64,000 bases of DNA from Streptomyces lateritius (GTDB lineage: Bacteria > Actinomycetota > Actinomycetes > Streptomycetales > Streptomycetaceae): NCBI RefSeq assembly GCF_014649715.1, contig NZ_BMTO01000003.1, positions 445,525 through 509,524 of the forward strand, written 5' to 3'. Below the pieces are notes generated by a model. That model did no database searches. It had not been told where the DNA came from and saw only the letters and a program-made list of their open reading frames with translations. The position numbers and the translations under genes were made by a program. Below are positions 8,154 through 16,032 of the stretch, in pieces. How positions within the stretch are numbered: the stretch's first letter is position 1; each line of letters begins with the position of its first letter.

Positions 8154-8837
8154 ATGCGAGAAGACGCAGAAGACGAGCCTGCGCGCAGAACGCCGAGACG
8201 CGAACGGGCTCCGCGCAGGTGGCCTGCCGTCGCCGTCGTGCTCATCGGGCTGTCCCTGGCCCTCTTCCTCCTGGGGCGGTTCCTCCACGTGCCAGGCCTG
8301 GACGACGTGTTCGGCGTCGACACCCACGACCGTTCCGGCCCGGCGGTGCTGAAGTCCATCCAGGACATGCACCGGTACGAGGGCGCCGCCGGGAACTACC
8401 AGGTCGTGGTCGACCTGGAGAAGGACGCCCGGCTGCTGCCCGACTCGATCCGCGGCACTCGTACCCTCTTCGTCGCGAGCGGCAGCGTGGCCGCGTACGT
8501 CGACTTCGGCAGCGTCGGCCAGGGCAGCGTGACCGTCGACGAGAAGCGCACCACCGCCACTATCCGTCTGCCGCACGCTCAGCTCGCCGAGCCGGCCATG
8601 GACCCCAAGCGCTCCTACACCGTTTCGAAGCAGCGCGGGCTGATCGACCGGCTGGGCGACCTGTTCTCCGACAACCCGGCCGACGAGCGCGCCGTCCACA
8701 TCCTCGCCGCCGACCGCATCGGCGACGCCGCCGAGGAGAGCGACCTGACGCTGCGTGCCGAGAAGAACACCACGTCGATGCTCCAAGGCCTGCTCCGCGC
8801 CCTCGGCTTCGAGCAGGTCACCGTCACGTACGCCTGA
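8154..8837 (+). CDS. DUF4230 domain-containing membrane-anchored protein
   Basis: A 227-residue protein with a charged N-terminus and one membrane helix at about 22-43 (WPAVAVVLIGLSLALFLLGRFL). The remainder matches DUF4230: VLKSIQDMHRYEGAAGNYQVVVD, SGSVAAYVDFGSVG, ATIRLPHAQLAEPAMDPKRSY and a C-terminal helical segment ending LGFEQVTVTYA. The bulk is probably outside the membrane (inference). The family has no assigned function. ATG 8154 is preferred because CAGGAA lies four bases upstream; the frame is open further upstream without such a site. Confidence 0.88.
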   Translation: MREDAEDEPARRTPRRERAPRRWPAVAVVLIGLSLALFLLGRFLHVPGLDDVFGVDTHDRSGPAVLKSIQDMHRYEGAAGNYQVVVDLEKDARLLPDSIRGTRTLFVASGSVAAYVDFGSVGQGSVTVDEKRTTATIRLPHAQLAEPAMDPKRSYTVSKQRGLIDRLGDLFSDNPADERAVHILAADRIGDAAEESDLTLRAEKNTTSMLQGLLRALGFEQVTVTYA

Positions 8838-9031
8838 CAGGACCGGTGGTGCCCGGCAGCGGTGGTCGGGGAGGACCCGTACCCGACAGTCGCCATGATG
8901 GGCTCTCGCCCGGGGAGTCGCGCGCCGAACGGATGTCCGGGCCTCGGGCTTCCCCGCGAAGGTCCCCGGGGGGCGGGGCACGCCCCACCCCGCCGCAAGG
9001 GGGCCGGCCGGGGATGCGGCACGATGGCCGG

Positions 9032-10090
9032 ATGAACGCGCAACGGGGAAGTACGGAAGAGGAATCCATCGGAGAGCTCGCCCGGCGACTCGTCGCCGCG
9101 GACACCGACGGCTGGACGCCGGAAGGGCTGAGGGCGGTGGCGGACGAGCTGGGATGGGCCTGGGGCGGCACGTCGGACACTCCTGTGCTGATCACTGGCC
9201 GGTCCTCGGGCGATGCCCGCCTGCGCCCGGTCGGCGACTACGAGAAGCGCTATGTCGCCGGTGAGTCGTACGTGGAGATCGCCGTCCCGGTGTCGGCTCC
9301 CGCGCCGGACGCAGCAGCGCAGGCAGCGGCCTTCCTCGCCGCCAAGGAGGAAGTGACGGCGGCGCTGGGCGAACCCTCCATCATGGGCTCGCACGGCGAC
9401 ATGGGCCCCTTCTACGACGGCCAACCGCACTGGGGTGCGCCCTTTTTGCGCTGGCGCGGCAGGCCGGACACTCTCGAACTGCGCGCCGGGAGGTCGGGGC
9501 CGGAGCTGGTCCTGCAGCCCACCGACCCGGCGGAGGACTGGTTCTGGCGTCAAGGCGTCGGCGAAGAGCACTCGATCAGCGGCTTCTTCGGCAGCAACCG
9601 CGACCAGGCCAACGTCGGCCTCGGCTTCCCAGGCGGCTGGACAGCGCGTAGCTGGGAGACCGTCACCCGGTCGCTGGGGGACTTCCTCGGAGCACTGCCC
9701 GCCGAGACCACCGCTCTGGGCGTCCGGATCGGGATGCCGTTCTACGGGCGCAACGCCGACAGCGCGCCCCTCCTGTTCGACGTGGCGTGCGGCGACCGGC
9801 TCACGATCGGCTGCTTCGCCCCGGACGACGTCGATCTGGCCGCACTCGGCTGGGGCACGGTCACCGAGCACCCGCACACGGCGTCGGTCTTCAGCGACGA
9901 CGATCCGGTGTGGCGCGTGGACGCGGGCGGCCCCGGGGAGCCGAAGGGCCGCGCACTCGCCGAGATGCTCGTGGCGACGGCCAGGGCGGCGGGGGTGAGC
10001 GAGCCCACCGGCCTGATCGTCGGCGGTGAGGCGGGGTACGTGGACGGCTACCACGTCACCTACTACGGGCTGGGCCTGCCGACCGGCTGA
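9032..10090 (+). CDS. Hypothetical protein, possibly DUF6301-like
   Basis: A 352-residue soluble protein with no signal peptide or membrane segment. The first 120 residues (LARRLVAADTDGWTPEGLRA, VADELGWAWG, YVEIAVPVSA, ALGEPSIMG) resemble Streptomyces DUF6301 proteins, where a short helical start is followed by a GW...-LGEP layout. Residues 150-350 are a second alpha/beta unit (WFWRQGVGEEHSISGFFGSN, then FFGSNRDQANVGLGFPGGW). Function is unknown. ATG 9014 is also in frame and would add six residues; 9032 is chosen only because the conserved part starts after it. The 194 bases before it hold nothing recognisable. Confidence 0.75.
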   Translation: MNAQRGSTEEESIGELARRLVAADTDGWTPEGLRAVADELGWAWGGTSDTPVLITGRSSGDARLRPVGDYEKRYVAGESYVEIAVPVSAPAPDAAAQAAAFLAAKEEVTAALGEPSIMGSHGDMGPFYDGQPHWGAPFLRWRGRPDTLELRAGRSGPELVLQPTDPAEDWFWRQGVGEEHSISGFFGSNRDQANVGLGFPGGWTARSWETVTRSLGDFLGALPAETTALGVRIGMPFYGRNADSAPLLFDVACGDRLTIGCFAPDDVDLAALGWGTVTEHPHTASVFSDDDPVWRVDAGGPGEPKGRALAEMLVATARAAGVSEPTGLIVGGEAGYVDGYHVTYYGLGLPTG

Positions 10091-10202
10091 CCTCTCCCAG
10101 GCCCGCGCCGCCGCGCGTCCCCCTTTCTGACGCCTGCCCGCCGGTCACCGGGGCCGCGTGGCCCCGCGCCTGTCCGGCGACCGTTCGTGGGTTGGCACGG
10201 TC

Positions 10203-10597
10203 GTGGGGCGGGGAGATCTCACGAATGAGGAGTGGGCCCGACTGAAGCCGCGTCTGAGCCCGGGCGGCGGGAGGTCGTTGCGTCAGTCATCGCAGGATCA
10301 TCAACGGGATCCTGTATGGACAGCGCACTGGGGTTCCCTGGCGGGATCTGCCGGTGCGTTTCGGTCCGTGGAAGACCGTCTACGAGCGGCACCGGCGCGG
10401 TCCCGGCGACCGGCGGCAGCAGGGGCGGACGGCCCGCCGGCTTCGACAAGGCGATCTGCAAACGCAGGAACGAAGTGGAGCGGACGATCAATGCGTTGAA
10501 GAACTTCCGGGCCGTGGCCACACGCTTCGGCAAACGCGCCTACGTCTTCCAGGGGACCGTCACCCTCGCCCCGATCCGGCTCTGGCTCCGCCCATGA
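10203..10597 (+). pseudogene. IS5-family transposase, internally deleted and frameshifted
   Basis: Three pieces of one IS5-type DDE transposase follow each other in three frames. From the GTG at 10203 comes GRGDLTNEEWARLKPRLSP, the typical N-terminus. From 10291 comes RRIINGILYGQRTGVPWRDL, then PVRFGPWKTVYERHRR. From about 10435 comes GRPAGFDKAICKRRNEVERT, then INALKNFRAVATRFGKRAYVF to the stop, which is the C-terminal block with the catalytic Glu (RRNEVER). A full transposase of this group has about 280 residues; roughly 130 are missing between ERHRR and GRPAGF, including the second Asp. Terminal inverted repeats and a target duplication were not found by eye. The element is dead. Confidence 0.85.
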
Positions 10598-10601
10598 TCA
10601 G

Positions 10602-10627
10602 CCGGGCAGGCCCTTAGGCCTGCCCGG
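10602..10627. terminator. Perfect 11-bp hairpin between IS relic and methyltransferase
   Basis: CCGGGCAGGCC, a four-base loop, then GGCCTGCCCGG. It sits just after the transposase stop and 36 bases past the convergent methyltransferase stop. There is no T-run, but strong GC hairpins without T-runs commonly terminate Streptomyces genes. It could alternatively be part of the IS end. Confidence 0.55.
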
Positions 10628-10662
10628 CGAGGGGATGCCTGCACGTCTCGGCGCGGCGGAAC

Positions 10663-11403
10663 TTACGGTTTGTGGGTTACCCAGAGCAGTTCCGCCGGCC
10701 AGCGGTGTGCCCAGTCGGGTGGGTCGGTTTCGTTGTAGCCGTTGGGTGTTCCGAGTTCGGGCCGCGGCTCGATGAGGTCGTCGATGATGAGACCCGCGCC
10801 GCGCAGGACCTTGACCCAGTCGCCGTAGGTGAGCTGATAGCTGGTCGCGCCGTCGCCTTCGGCGATGGTGTTCAGCCCGAAGTAGTCCCGCTGCAGCGTC
10901 GTGGTCACGCGGCTGGCGGCTTCGTCGTAGCAAGCTTCGAACCATGGGCTGGCGACGTTGAACACCAGGCGCCCGCCTCGGCCCAAGACGCGTGCGGCCT
11001 GCGGGACGGCCAGGTGCGGGGGCGCCCAGCTGAGCCCACCGAAGTCGCAGAACACCAGGTCGAAGCTGTCGGCGGCGAAGGGGAGCTGTTCGGCGGCGCC
11101 TTGCACTAGCGGGTAGCGGGTCGCTCCCATCGCGCGGGACGCTGCGGTGAGTTGGGCTTCGGACAGGTCGAGCCCGACCACGGTGGCGCCCTCGGCGGCG
11201 AGCGCCCTGGACCACTGGCCGGCGCCGCAGCCGAGTTCGAGGACGCGCTTGCCGGTGACGTCGCCCAGGGCGTGCAGGTGCGCGTCGGGGATGGAGTACA
11301 TGCCCCACAGCCGGGGTGTGGCGCCGATCTGCGGGTCGTGCTCGTGCTGGTAGGCGCTGCTGATCTGGTTCCAGAGCCGCCGGTTGGCGGGGATGCTGTC
11401 CAC
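10663..11403 (-). CDS. Class I SAM-dependent methyltransferase
   Basis: A 246-residue Rossmann-fold methyltransferase. Motif I is VLELGCGAGQWSRAL near residue 50, followed by VVGLDLS (acidic ribose-binding residue), the post-motif QGAAEQLPFAADSFDLVFCDFGG and RVLGRGGRLVFNVASPWF. The C-terminal part (SYQLTYGDWVKVLRGAGLII, DDLIEPRP) is like that of small-molecule methyltransferases related to UbiE. The substrate is unknown. The frame is open further upstream, but GTG 11403 has GGAG seven bases ahead and begins the conserved part (DSIPANRRLWNQIS). It lies 112 bases downstream of the FKBP gene on the same strand. Confidence 0.88.
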   Translation of the reverse strand: MDSIPANRRLWNQISSAYQHEHDPQIGATPRLWGMYSIPDAHLHALGDVTGKRVLELGCGAGQWSRALAAEGATVVGLDLSEAQLTAASRAMGATRYPLVQGAAEQLPFAADSFDLVFCDFGGLSWAPPHLAVPQAARVLGRGGRLVFNVASPWFEACYDEAASRVTTTLQRDYFGLNTIAEGDGATSYQLTYGDWVKVLRGAGLIIDDLIEPRPELGTPNGYNETDPPDWAHRWPAELLWVTHKP

Positions 11404-11515
11404 GTGCCGACTCCAGCACTGCCTGCCGGGGGCGGTCAACACGATGAGGGCACTGGCCGGCCCTCGCCTCGGTCCGGCCCTGGCTCGGCCCATGATCCGC
11501 CGGACGAGCCCGTGT

Positions 11516-11920
11516 CTAGGCGTTGCTCCACCCGGCTGTGCTGGAGAACGAGTCAAGCAGGTCCACCACGAAAACCAGGGTCGAGCCCGGCGGGATCAAC
11601 GGCGAGGGTGACTGATCGCCGTAGCCGAGACGCGGGGGAACGATGATCTCGCGCCGACCGCCGACCTTCATCCCCCTCACCCCCCGGTCCCAGCCCTTGA
11701 TGACCTTGCCACTGCCCAGGGCGAACTTGAACGGCTGGCCCCGGTCCCAGGAGGCATCGAACTGCTTCCCGGACTCGAAGGTCACCCCGACATAGTGGAC
11801 CCTGACCACCATGCCAGGCTTCACCTCAGCCCCGTCCCCGACGACCAGGTCCCGGATGGTCAGCTCGGTAGGAGCGTCGCCCTCCGGAACGTCGACCTCG
11901 GGCTTCGTCAGTTCACTCAT
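11516..11920 (-). CDS. FKBP-type peptidyl-prolyl cis-trans isomerase
   Basis: A 134-residue single-domain FKBP that catalyses cis-trans isomerisation of Xaa-Pro bonds. Conserved elements are VVRVHYVG, FDASWDRGQPFKFALGSG, VIKGWDRGVRGMKVGGRREI, PPRLGYGD and IPPGSTLVFVVDLLD. Active-site aromatic and acidic residues (Y of HYVG, F and D of FDAS, W of GWD, Y of LGYG) are all present. The 25-residue N-terminal extension is acidic and no signal peptide is seen, so a cytoplasmic enzyme is expected. ATG 11920 is chosen over an upstream in-frame codon because GAGG lies five bases before it. Confidence 0.93.
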   Translation of the reverse strand: MSELTKPEVDVPEGDAPTELTIRDLVVGDGAEVKPGMVVRVHYVGVTFESGKQFDASWDRGQPFKFALGSGKVIKGWDRGVRGMKVGGRREIIVPPRLGYGDQSPSPLIPPGSTLVFVVDLLDSFSSTAGWSNA

Positions 11921-12055
11921 TGTCGCCTCATCACTTTCCGTCGGAAGCCCTCGCACGGGCCAGCCGGACGCATGGACACTCCATGCGGCAGATGGTCACG
12001 CTACCGAGAATGCCGATCCCCGGAGCCCACCCCGGCCACACGTGATGATCTTTCG

Positions 12056-12079
12056 CACAGCCGCTACCGAGCGGCTGTG
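12056..12079 (-). terminator. Hairpin downstream of the M64 peptidase gene
   Basis: CACAGCCGCT, a four-base loop, then AGCGGCTGTG: a perfect 10-bp stem located 130 bases after the peptidase stop and before the FKBP gene on the same strand. There is no T-run. The rest of 11921-12207 shows no gene. Confidence 0.5.
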
Positions 12080-12207
12080 GGCGGGCCGCGTCCGCAATCA
12101 CCGCCGACGCTTTGGGCCGCCCGAGCCGCATCGACCGCCACGGCGTCACATTCCTCGACGGCGTCCTCGAGCTGGCGACGAACCGCGACGCATGCCCGCC
12201 GGAGCCG

Positions 12208-13557
12208 TCAGAGCCGGACCGTCCACCTGACCGTCGACCTCATCGTCCGGGCGATCGCGCGGTCCCGCACCGAGGGCGTACGGTCCTCGGCGGTGAGGGA
12301 CAGTGTGTGCGTCCGCAGATCGAGCAGCCGCAGGGCCAGATCGGACACTCGTACCTCGGTGCGGCCCGCGAGAGACTTCATCTCCCGCCCGTCCAGATAC
12401 CAGCGGATGGTGAGTTGACGCCCGTCCGCCCCCGTCAGCCGGGGTACGAGGGCTTTGGCGGTGTCGTTCGTGCGGAGGGTGCGATCGGTGGCCGTGACGG
12501 GGGAGGCGATGCGCGCCTCGCGGTAGAAGCCGGCGATCATCGCCTCCACGCCGGGCAGATTGAAGGGCTTGCCGAGGGAGCGCATCAGGGAGTTCTCGGT
12601 GGGGCGCCGCAGCCCGGTGACGTAGTAGCCGCCGCCCTCGTACGCGCCGACGGTGCCGCCGTCGGGAGACTGCTCACCGAGCCAGCGGTGCCACTTGGCA
12701 CCCCGGTCAGCCAGCTCGTCGGCGGTGAAGGTGGTGATGTTGGAGTCGGCGGGTTCGGGGCCCACGTACCGCTCGTAGCCGGGGTAGTCGGGGTAGAAGT
12801 ACTCGTCGGCGAGCTTGCCCAGGGAATGGCCGGTCTCGTGGATCGCGACCTGGCCGGACTTCTCGTTGCCCGCCGAGGCTGTTGATATGCCCTCGTAGCC
12901 GAGGGTCTTGCTGGGCTCGTTGTAGCCCGCGCCGCCGTACTTGGTGCTGTTGGCGAGGACGAGCACCAGGTCGGCCTCGGGGGCCTTCGCCACGTATCCG
13001 TCGACCTTGTCCTGGTCGACGCAGAGCAGCCGCTCGATGTCGTCGCACCAGAAGTACGAGCCGAGGGCCGTGTCCCGGAGGGTGCCGGGAGAGGGGTCGC
13101 CGGAGACGCCGGACTGGTTCGAGACGGCGTCGACGGTCCAGACGTTGAAGAGGTTGCGGTAGGTGGTGTACGGCTCGACGGCCGTCAGCTCGGCCCATTT
13201 CTGCTGGGCGTCGGCGTGAAAACCGGGCAGTTCGGCGACGGTGTAGCCGTCTCCGACGACGACGATGTCGAGCCGGTCGGCGGTGGGGCCGTTGTCGACC
13301 ATCTTGGTCACCTCGCCGTCGGCGACCGCCTCGGCCGCCGTCAGGCGGGAGGCAGGCTGGTTCCGGCCCTCCGGCGGCACATGCGTGTGGCCGGATCCGG
13401 CGAGCGTCCCGTGTTCCGGCCCGGGTATCTCGACCTCGACTCCGGCCGTGGGGGGTGCCGTCGGGTCCGCGGCAGCGCTGCCGGGTGCGGCGGCGAGTAC
13501 GGCCGCGAGGGCGACGGCCACTCCGGCCGCCACGGCTCCGCGTCGTGCTGAACGCAT
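12208..13557 (-). CDS. Secreted M64-family metallopeptidase
   Basis: A 449-residue precursor. Residues 1-29 form a Sec signal peptide (RSARRG, then a hydrophobic core, then AAPGSAAA). The mature protein matches peptidase M64 (IgA-peptidase-like): RLDIVVVGDGYTVAELPGFH, ADAQQKWAEL, EPYTTYRNLFNVWTV, SYFWCDD and the zinc-binding helix HETGHSLGKLADEY near residue 240. DLVLVLANSTKYGGAGY precedes it. The C-terminal ~90 residues form an all-beta domain (LTIRWYLDGREM). In the database sense this is a zinc endopeptidase; the natural substrate is unknown. ATG 13557 has AAGGGG eight bases upstream. It is divergent from the XRE-TPR regulator across an inverted repeat. Confidence 0.92.
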   Translation of the reverse strand: MRSARRGAVAAGVAVALAAVLAAAPGSAAADPTAPPTAGVEVEIPGPEHGTLAGSGHTHVPPEGRNQPASRLTAAEAVADGEVTKMVDNGPTADRLDIVVVGDGYTVAELPGFHADAQQKWAELTAVEPYTTYRNLFNVWTVDAVSNQSGVSGDPSPGTLRDTALGSYFWCDDIERLLCVDQDKVDGYVAKAPEADLVLVLANSTKYGGAGYNEPSKTLGYEGISTASAGNEKSGQVAIHETGHSLGKLADEYFYPDYPGYERYVGPEPADSNITTFTADELADRGAKWHRWLGEQSPDGGTVGAYEGGGYYVTGLRRPTENSLMRSLGKPFNLPGVEAMIAGFYREARIASPVTATDRTLRTNDTAKALVPRLTGADGRQLTIRWYLDGREMKSLAGRTEVRVSDLALRLLDLRTHTLSLTAEDRTPSVRDRAIARTMRSTVRWTVRL

Positions 13558-13580
13558 GAAATCAGCCCCTTGTCAGGCGA

Positions 13581-13620
13581 GTTAAGCGCGTCAGTAAATG
13601 TGGTGAACGAGTCGCTTAAC
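13581..13620. promoter_or_regulatory. Candidate operator: GTTAAGCG inverted repeat
   Basis: GTTAAGCG at 13581-13588 and its exact complement CGCTTAAC at 13613-13620, 24 bases apart (32-bp centre-to-centre, about three helical turns). The pair lies in the 137-base gap between the divergent metallopeptidase and XRE-TPR regulator genes. It is an AT-richer island in GC-rich surroundings. A regulator-binding site is the simplest reading. Confidence 0.55.
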
Positions 13621-13694
13621 CTAGAGGGAAGGCGAGGGGTGCGCAATGCCTACCGCTTCTGGATACTGGGGAGTTCACGAACCAGGGGGTCCGC

Positions 13695-15035
13695 ATGGAC
13701 GATCCGGCCACGATCGGCCGTCGAGTACAGCGGCTGCGCACGCAACGCGGGCTGACGCAAAGACAGTTGGCCGAGCCTTCGTACACCCCCGCATACGTCT
13801 CGACGCTGGAGTCGGGCAAGGTCAGGCCCTCGGAGACCGCACTGCGCTTCCTTGCGGAGCGGCTCGGTACGTCGTACGAGGAGCTGGCAACCGGCCGCCC
13901 CGCGCACCTCGCCACCGAGCTGCGGCTCGCTCTCACCGACGCCCACCAGCAGCTGGCCACCGGGACGGCGGACGAGGCCGCCGTGCGCTACCACCGGGTC
14001 CTCGCCGACGCGGAGCACCTCGGACTCGTTCCCGAGCAGGCCGAGGCGTTGCTCGGGCTCGGCGACTGTGCCCTGGAGACCGGTCAACTGGTAGACGCGG
14101 GCCACCACTTCCAGGCCGCCGAGCGGCTCCTCGCCGAGGAGCCGCTGCCCCGCCGCGCACGCGCGATCCGGGGCCGTGCCGTCGCACACCTCCTGGCCGG
14201 GGAGCTGCGCTACGCCTGCTACCTCCTCGAATCCACCATCGACGAGCTCGGTGCGAGCGGCCTGGCCGACCCCGAGGCGCTGGTCATCCTGTACGCCGCC
14301 GTGATCGGCCCGTACATCGACATGGGCGCACACGCCCGTGCCGCGCACGCCGCCGAGCTCGCCCTGGCGCTGGCTCCGCAGGTCGACGACCCGGCGTTGG
14401 TGGCGGGCATGCACCGGCAGGTGGCTCGCACCTTCCTCGCCGAGGGGCGCACGGCCGACGCCGACGCCTCACTGGCCAAGGCGCAGGCGATCTACCAGCA
14501 GCTGAGCCTGTGTACCGATCTCGCGCACTGCCACTGGATGCGCGGCTACGTCCACGCTCAGAACGGTGAACTGGCGGCAGCCGAACAGGAGTTGCGCGCC
14601 GCCCGGGACATGCTGAACGCCAGACGCGCGGCGCTGTTCACCGCGCAGGTGGAAGTGGAGTTGGCCGATGTCCTCCGGCGGCTCGGACGGCACGGCGAGG
14701 CGTCGGATCTGCTCTCCGCATTTCTTGAGCTGGGTGACCGGCACGGCGCGGTGCACGCGGGGGGTGCGCACAGGCTTCTCGGGCTGATCGCCGAGGAGCG
14801 GGGGGACAACGAGACCGCCGAGGAGCACTACGTCATGGCGCTGGGGCTGCTGGAGCGCAGCGGCGTGAGCGGCGACCTCGCCGATCTGTGCCGTCTGCTG
14901 GGCGATCTTCTGCGCCGCGGCGGCCGCACCGAGGCCGCGCTGGACGCGTACCGCACGGGGCTTGGCCATCGGTCGCCCCCTGGCACGACGACGCTGGGGC
15001 CGGCTCCGACGGCACTGGCGTTCCCGCGGCACTGA
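13695..15035 (+). CDS. XRE-family regulator with TPR sensor domain
   Basis: A 446-residue regulator. An HTH_XRE domain covers residues 5-62 (IGRRVQRLRTQRGLTQRQLA, then YVSTLESGKVRPSETALRFL). Residues 75-430 are a helical array of tetratricopeptide-like repeats (ALLGLGDCALETGQLVDAG, QVARTFLAEGRTADADASL, RLLGLIAEERGDNETAEEHY, LGDLLRRGGRTEAALDAYRT). This is the layout of peptide- or signal-sensing regulators such as the Rgg/PlcR/AimR-like groups and of many Streptomyces regulators; the signal is unknown. ATG 13695 has GGGGGT four bases upstream. It diverges from the secreted M64 peptidase, with the GTTAAGCG inverted repeat between them, so it may control the peptidase and itself. Confidence 0.9.
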   Translation: MDDPATIGRRVQRLRTQRGLTQRQLAEPSYTPAYVSTLESGKVRPSETALRFLAERLGTSYEELATGRPAHLATELRLALTDAHQQLATGTADEAAVRYHRVLADAEHLGLVPEQAEALLGLGDCALETGQLVDAGHHFQAAERLLAEEPLPRRARAIRGRAVAHLLAGELRYACYLLESTIDELGASGLADPEALVILYAAVIGPYIDMGAHARAAHAAELALALAPQVDDPALVAGMHRQVARTFLAEGRTADADASLAKAQAIYQQLSLCTDLAHCHWMRGYVHAQNGELAAAEQELRAARDMLNARRAALFTAQVEVELADVLRRLGRHGEASDLLSAFLELGDRHGAVHAGGAHRLLGLIAEERGDNETAEEHYVMALGLLERSGVSGDLADLCRLLGDLLRRGGRTEAALDAYRTGLGHRSPPGTTTLGPAPTALAFPRH

Positions 15036-15369
15036 CCGAGCAGCCGACAGTGCGCTTCCAGCATGGTCCGGGCGGCCTGTAGGTCGTCAGCCCCCAGGGG
15101 CCGAGCCGCCCTACGGCATCGCATGGTGGAACGACGACACAACGCAGCCGAACGGATCCAAAGCGGGCTCGGCGAACTCCTCGGCTGCAACGAACGTCTG
15201 CGTCCCGCAGATGATTGCCGAAGCGTGCAGTCTGGACCGAGACTGGTCCCGGAGGGACGCCTGGAACCAGCAATGCGCCACAAACGGTTGCCGCGCCTTG
15301 TCGAGACCTGTCCGGACGGCGGGGGTGCATGGCGGGGCAGTCTCTTCTCCAGGGACGCGACTTCGTCCG

Positions 15370-15432
15370 CTAGAAGAACCCGAGTTTCTCGGGGGAGTAG
15401 CTGGTCAGTATGTTCTTCGTCTTCTGGTGGTA
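15370..15432 (-). pseudogene. Scar of an aldehyde dehydrogenase C-terminus (copy 2)
   Basis: The minus strand reads YHQKTKNILTSYSPEKLGFF followed by the same TAG stop as the intact gene at 37010-38533 (which ends [20 protein letters not shown]). Similarity at both base and residue level ends abruptly before the first Tyr. Substitutions against both other copies show it is old. About 20 codons survive. Confidence 0.7.
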
Positions 15433-15666
15433 CGCGCCTCGCAAGGCCGCTGACCTGTGGAAACGGCGGCCATTCGGTCAAGCCACAGGCAGCTGGTCCG
15501 TGTATGGCCCGGATCTTGGCCGGTCGTCGGTGAGGGCCCAGGAGGGGCGGTTCCCACGACAGGCCCCCGGACGCTCCCCGCCCTATGATGGGCGGGGCGG
15601 TGGAAACCGGGACTCGCGTTCGGGCTCGTTCACAGTGTTCAGGGACGGCATGTGAATCCCTCCCCC

Positions 15667-15885
15667 TCACCTCCACGGCAGTGCGGCGACGCCCAGCGTC
15701 TCCTGGCCTTCGTCGGGCTCCGGCGGGAGATCCGTCGTTCCGTCGCCGCGGAGACCCTTGCCGGGATCGCGCTCGACGCCGTCCGCGGCCGCGGGCCGCT
15801 CCGCGTGGATCTCGCGCTGACGGGACTCCTGGACCAGGGTGATCCGGTGCCCGACTCGGACGACGACAACCGCATCGAATCTGGT
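15667..15885 (-). pseudogene. Possible decayed Nudix hydrolase fragment
   Basis: The minus strand reads RFDAVVVVRVGHRITLVQES, like the first strand pair of Nudix proteins, and further on PGKGLR where a Nudix box (GX5EX7REUXEE) would begin. The box itself is not intact. Weak case; coincidence cannot be excluded. Confidence 0.25.
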
Positions 15886-16032
15886 CGAGGCCCTCCGGCA
15901 CTGCGAGGCCTTCCGGCACGCGATGAACGGTGGTGAGGAACGGATGAACCGCTGAGACGACGGCAATGACGGTGGGGTGGCGGCATGGTCTGATGATCGA
16001 CTCCGGGGGACTCGTCCGTAAGGAGGCCGGTG

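Larger units (their letters stand above)
15036..16020 (+). other. Gene-poor stretch with relics
   Basis: Almost 1 kb without a supportable intact gene. It contains the second aldehyde dehydrogenase scar (15370-15432) and a possible Nudix relic (about 15667-15885), both minus strand. A 94-codon plus-strand frame at 15653-15937 was considered; it has no family motif and lies opposite the Nudix-like frame. Nothing was recognised in 15036-15369. Confidence 0.5.

Noticed and set aside
15653..15937. 94-codon plus-strand gene
   Set aside because: No family motif, and it lies opposite a possible Nudix relic; likely a GC-driven open frame.
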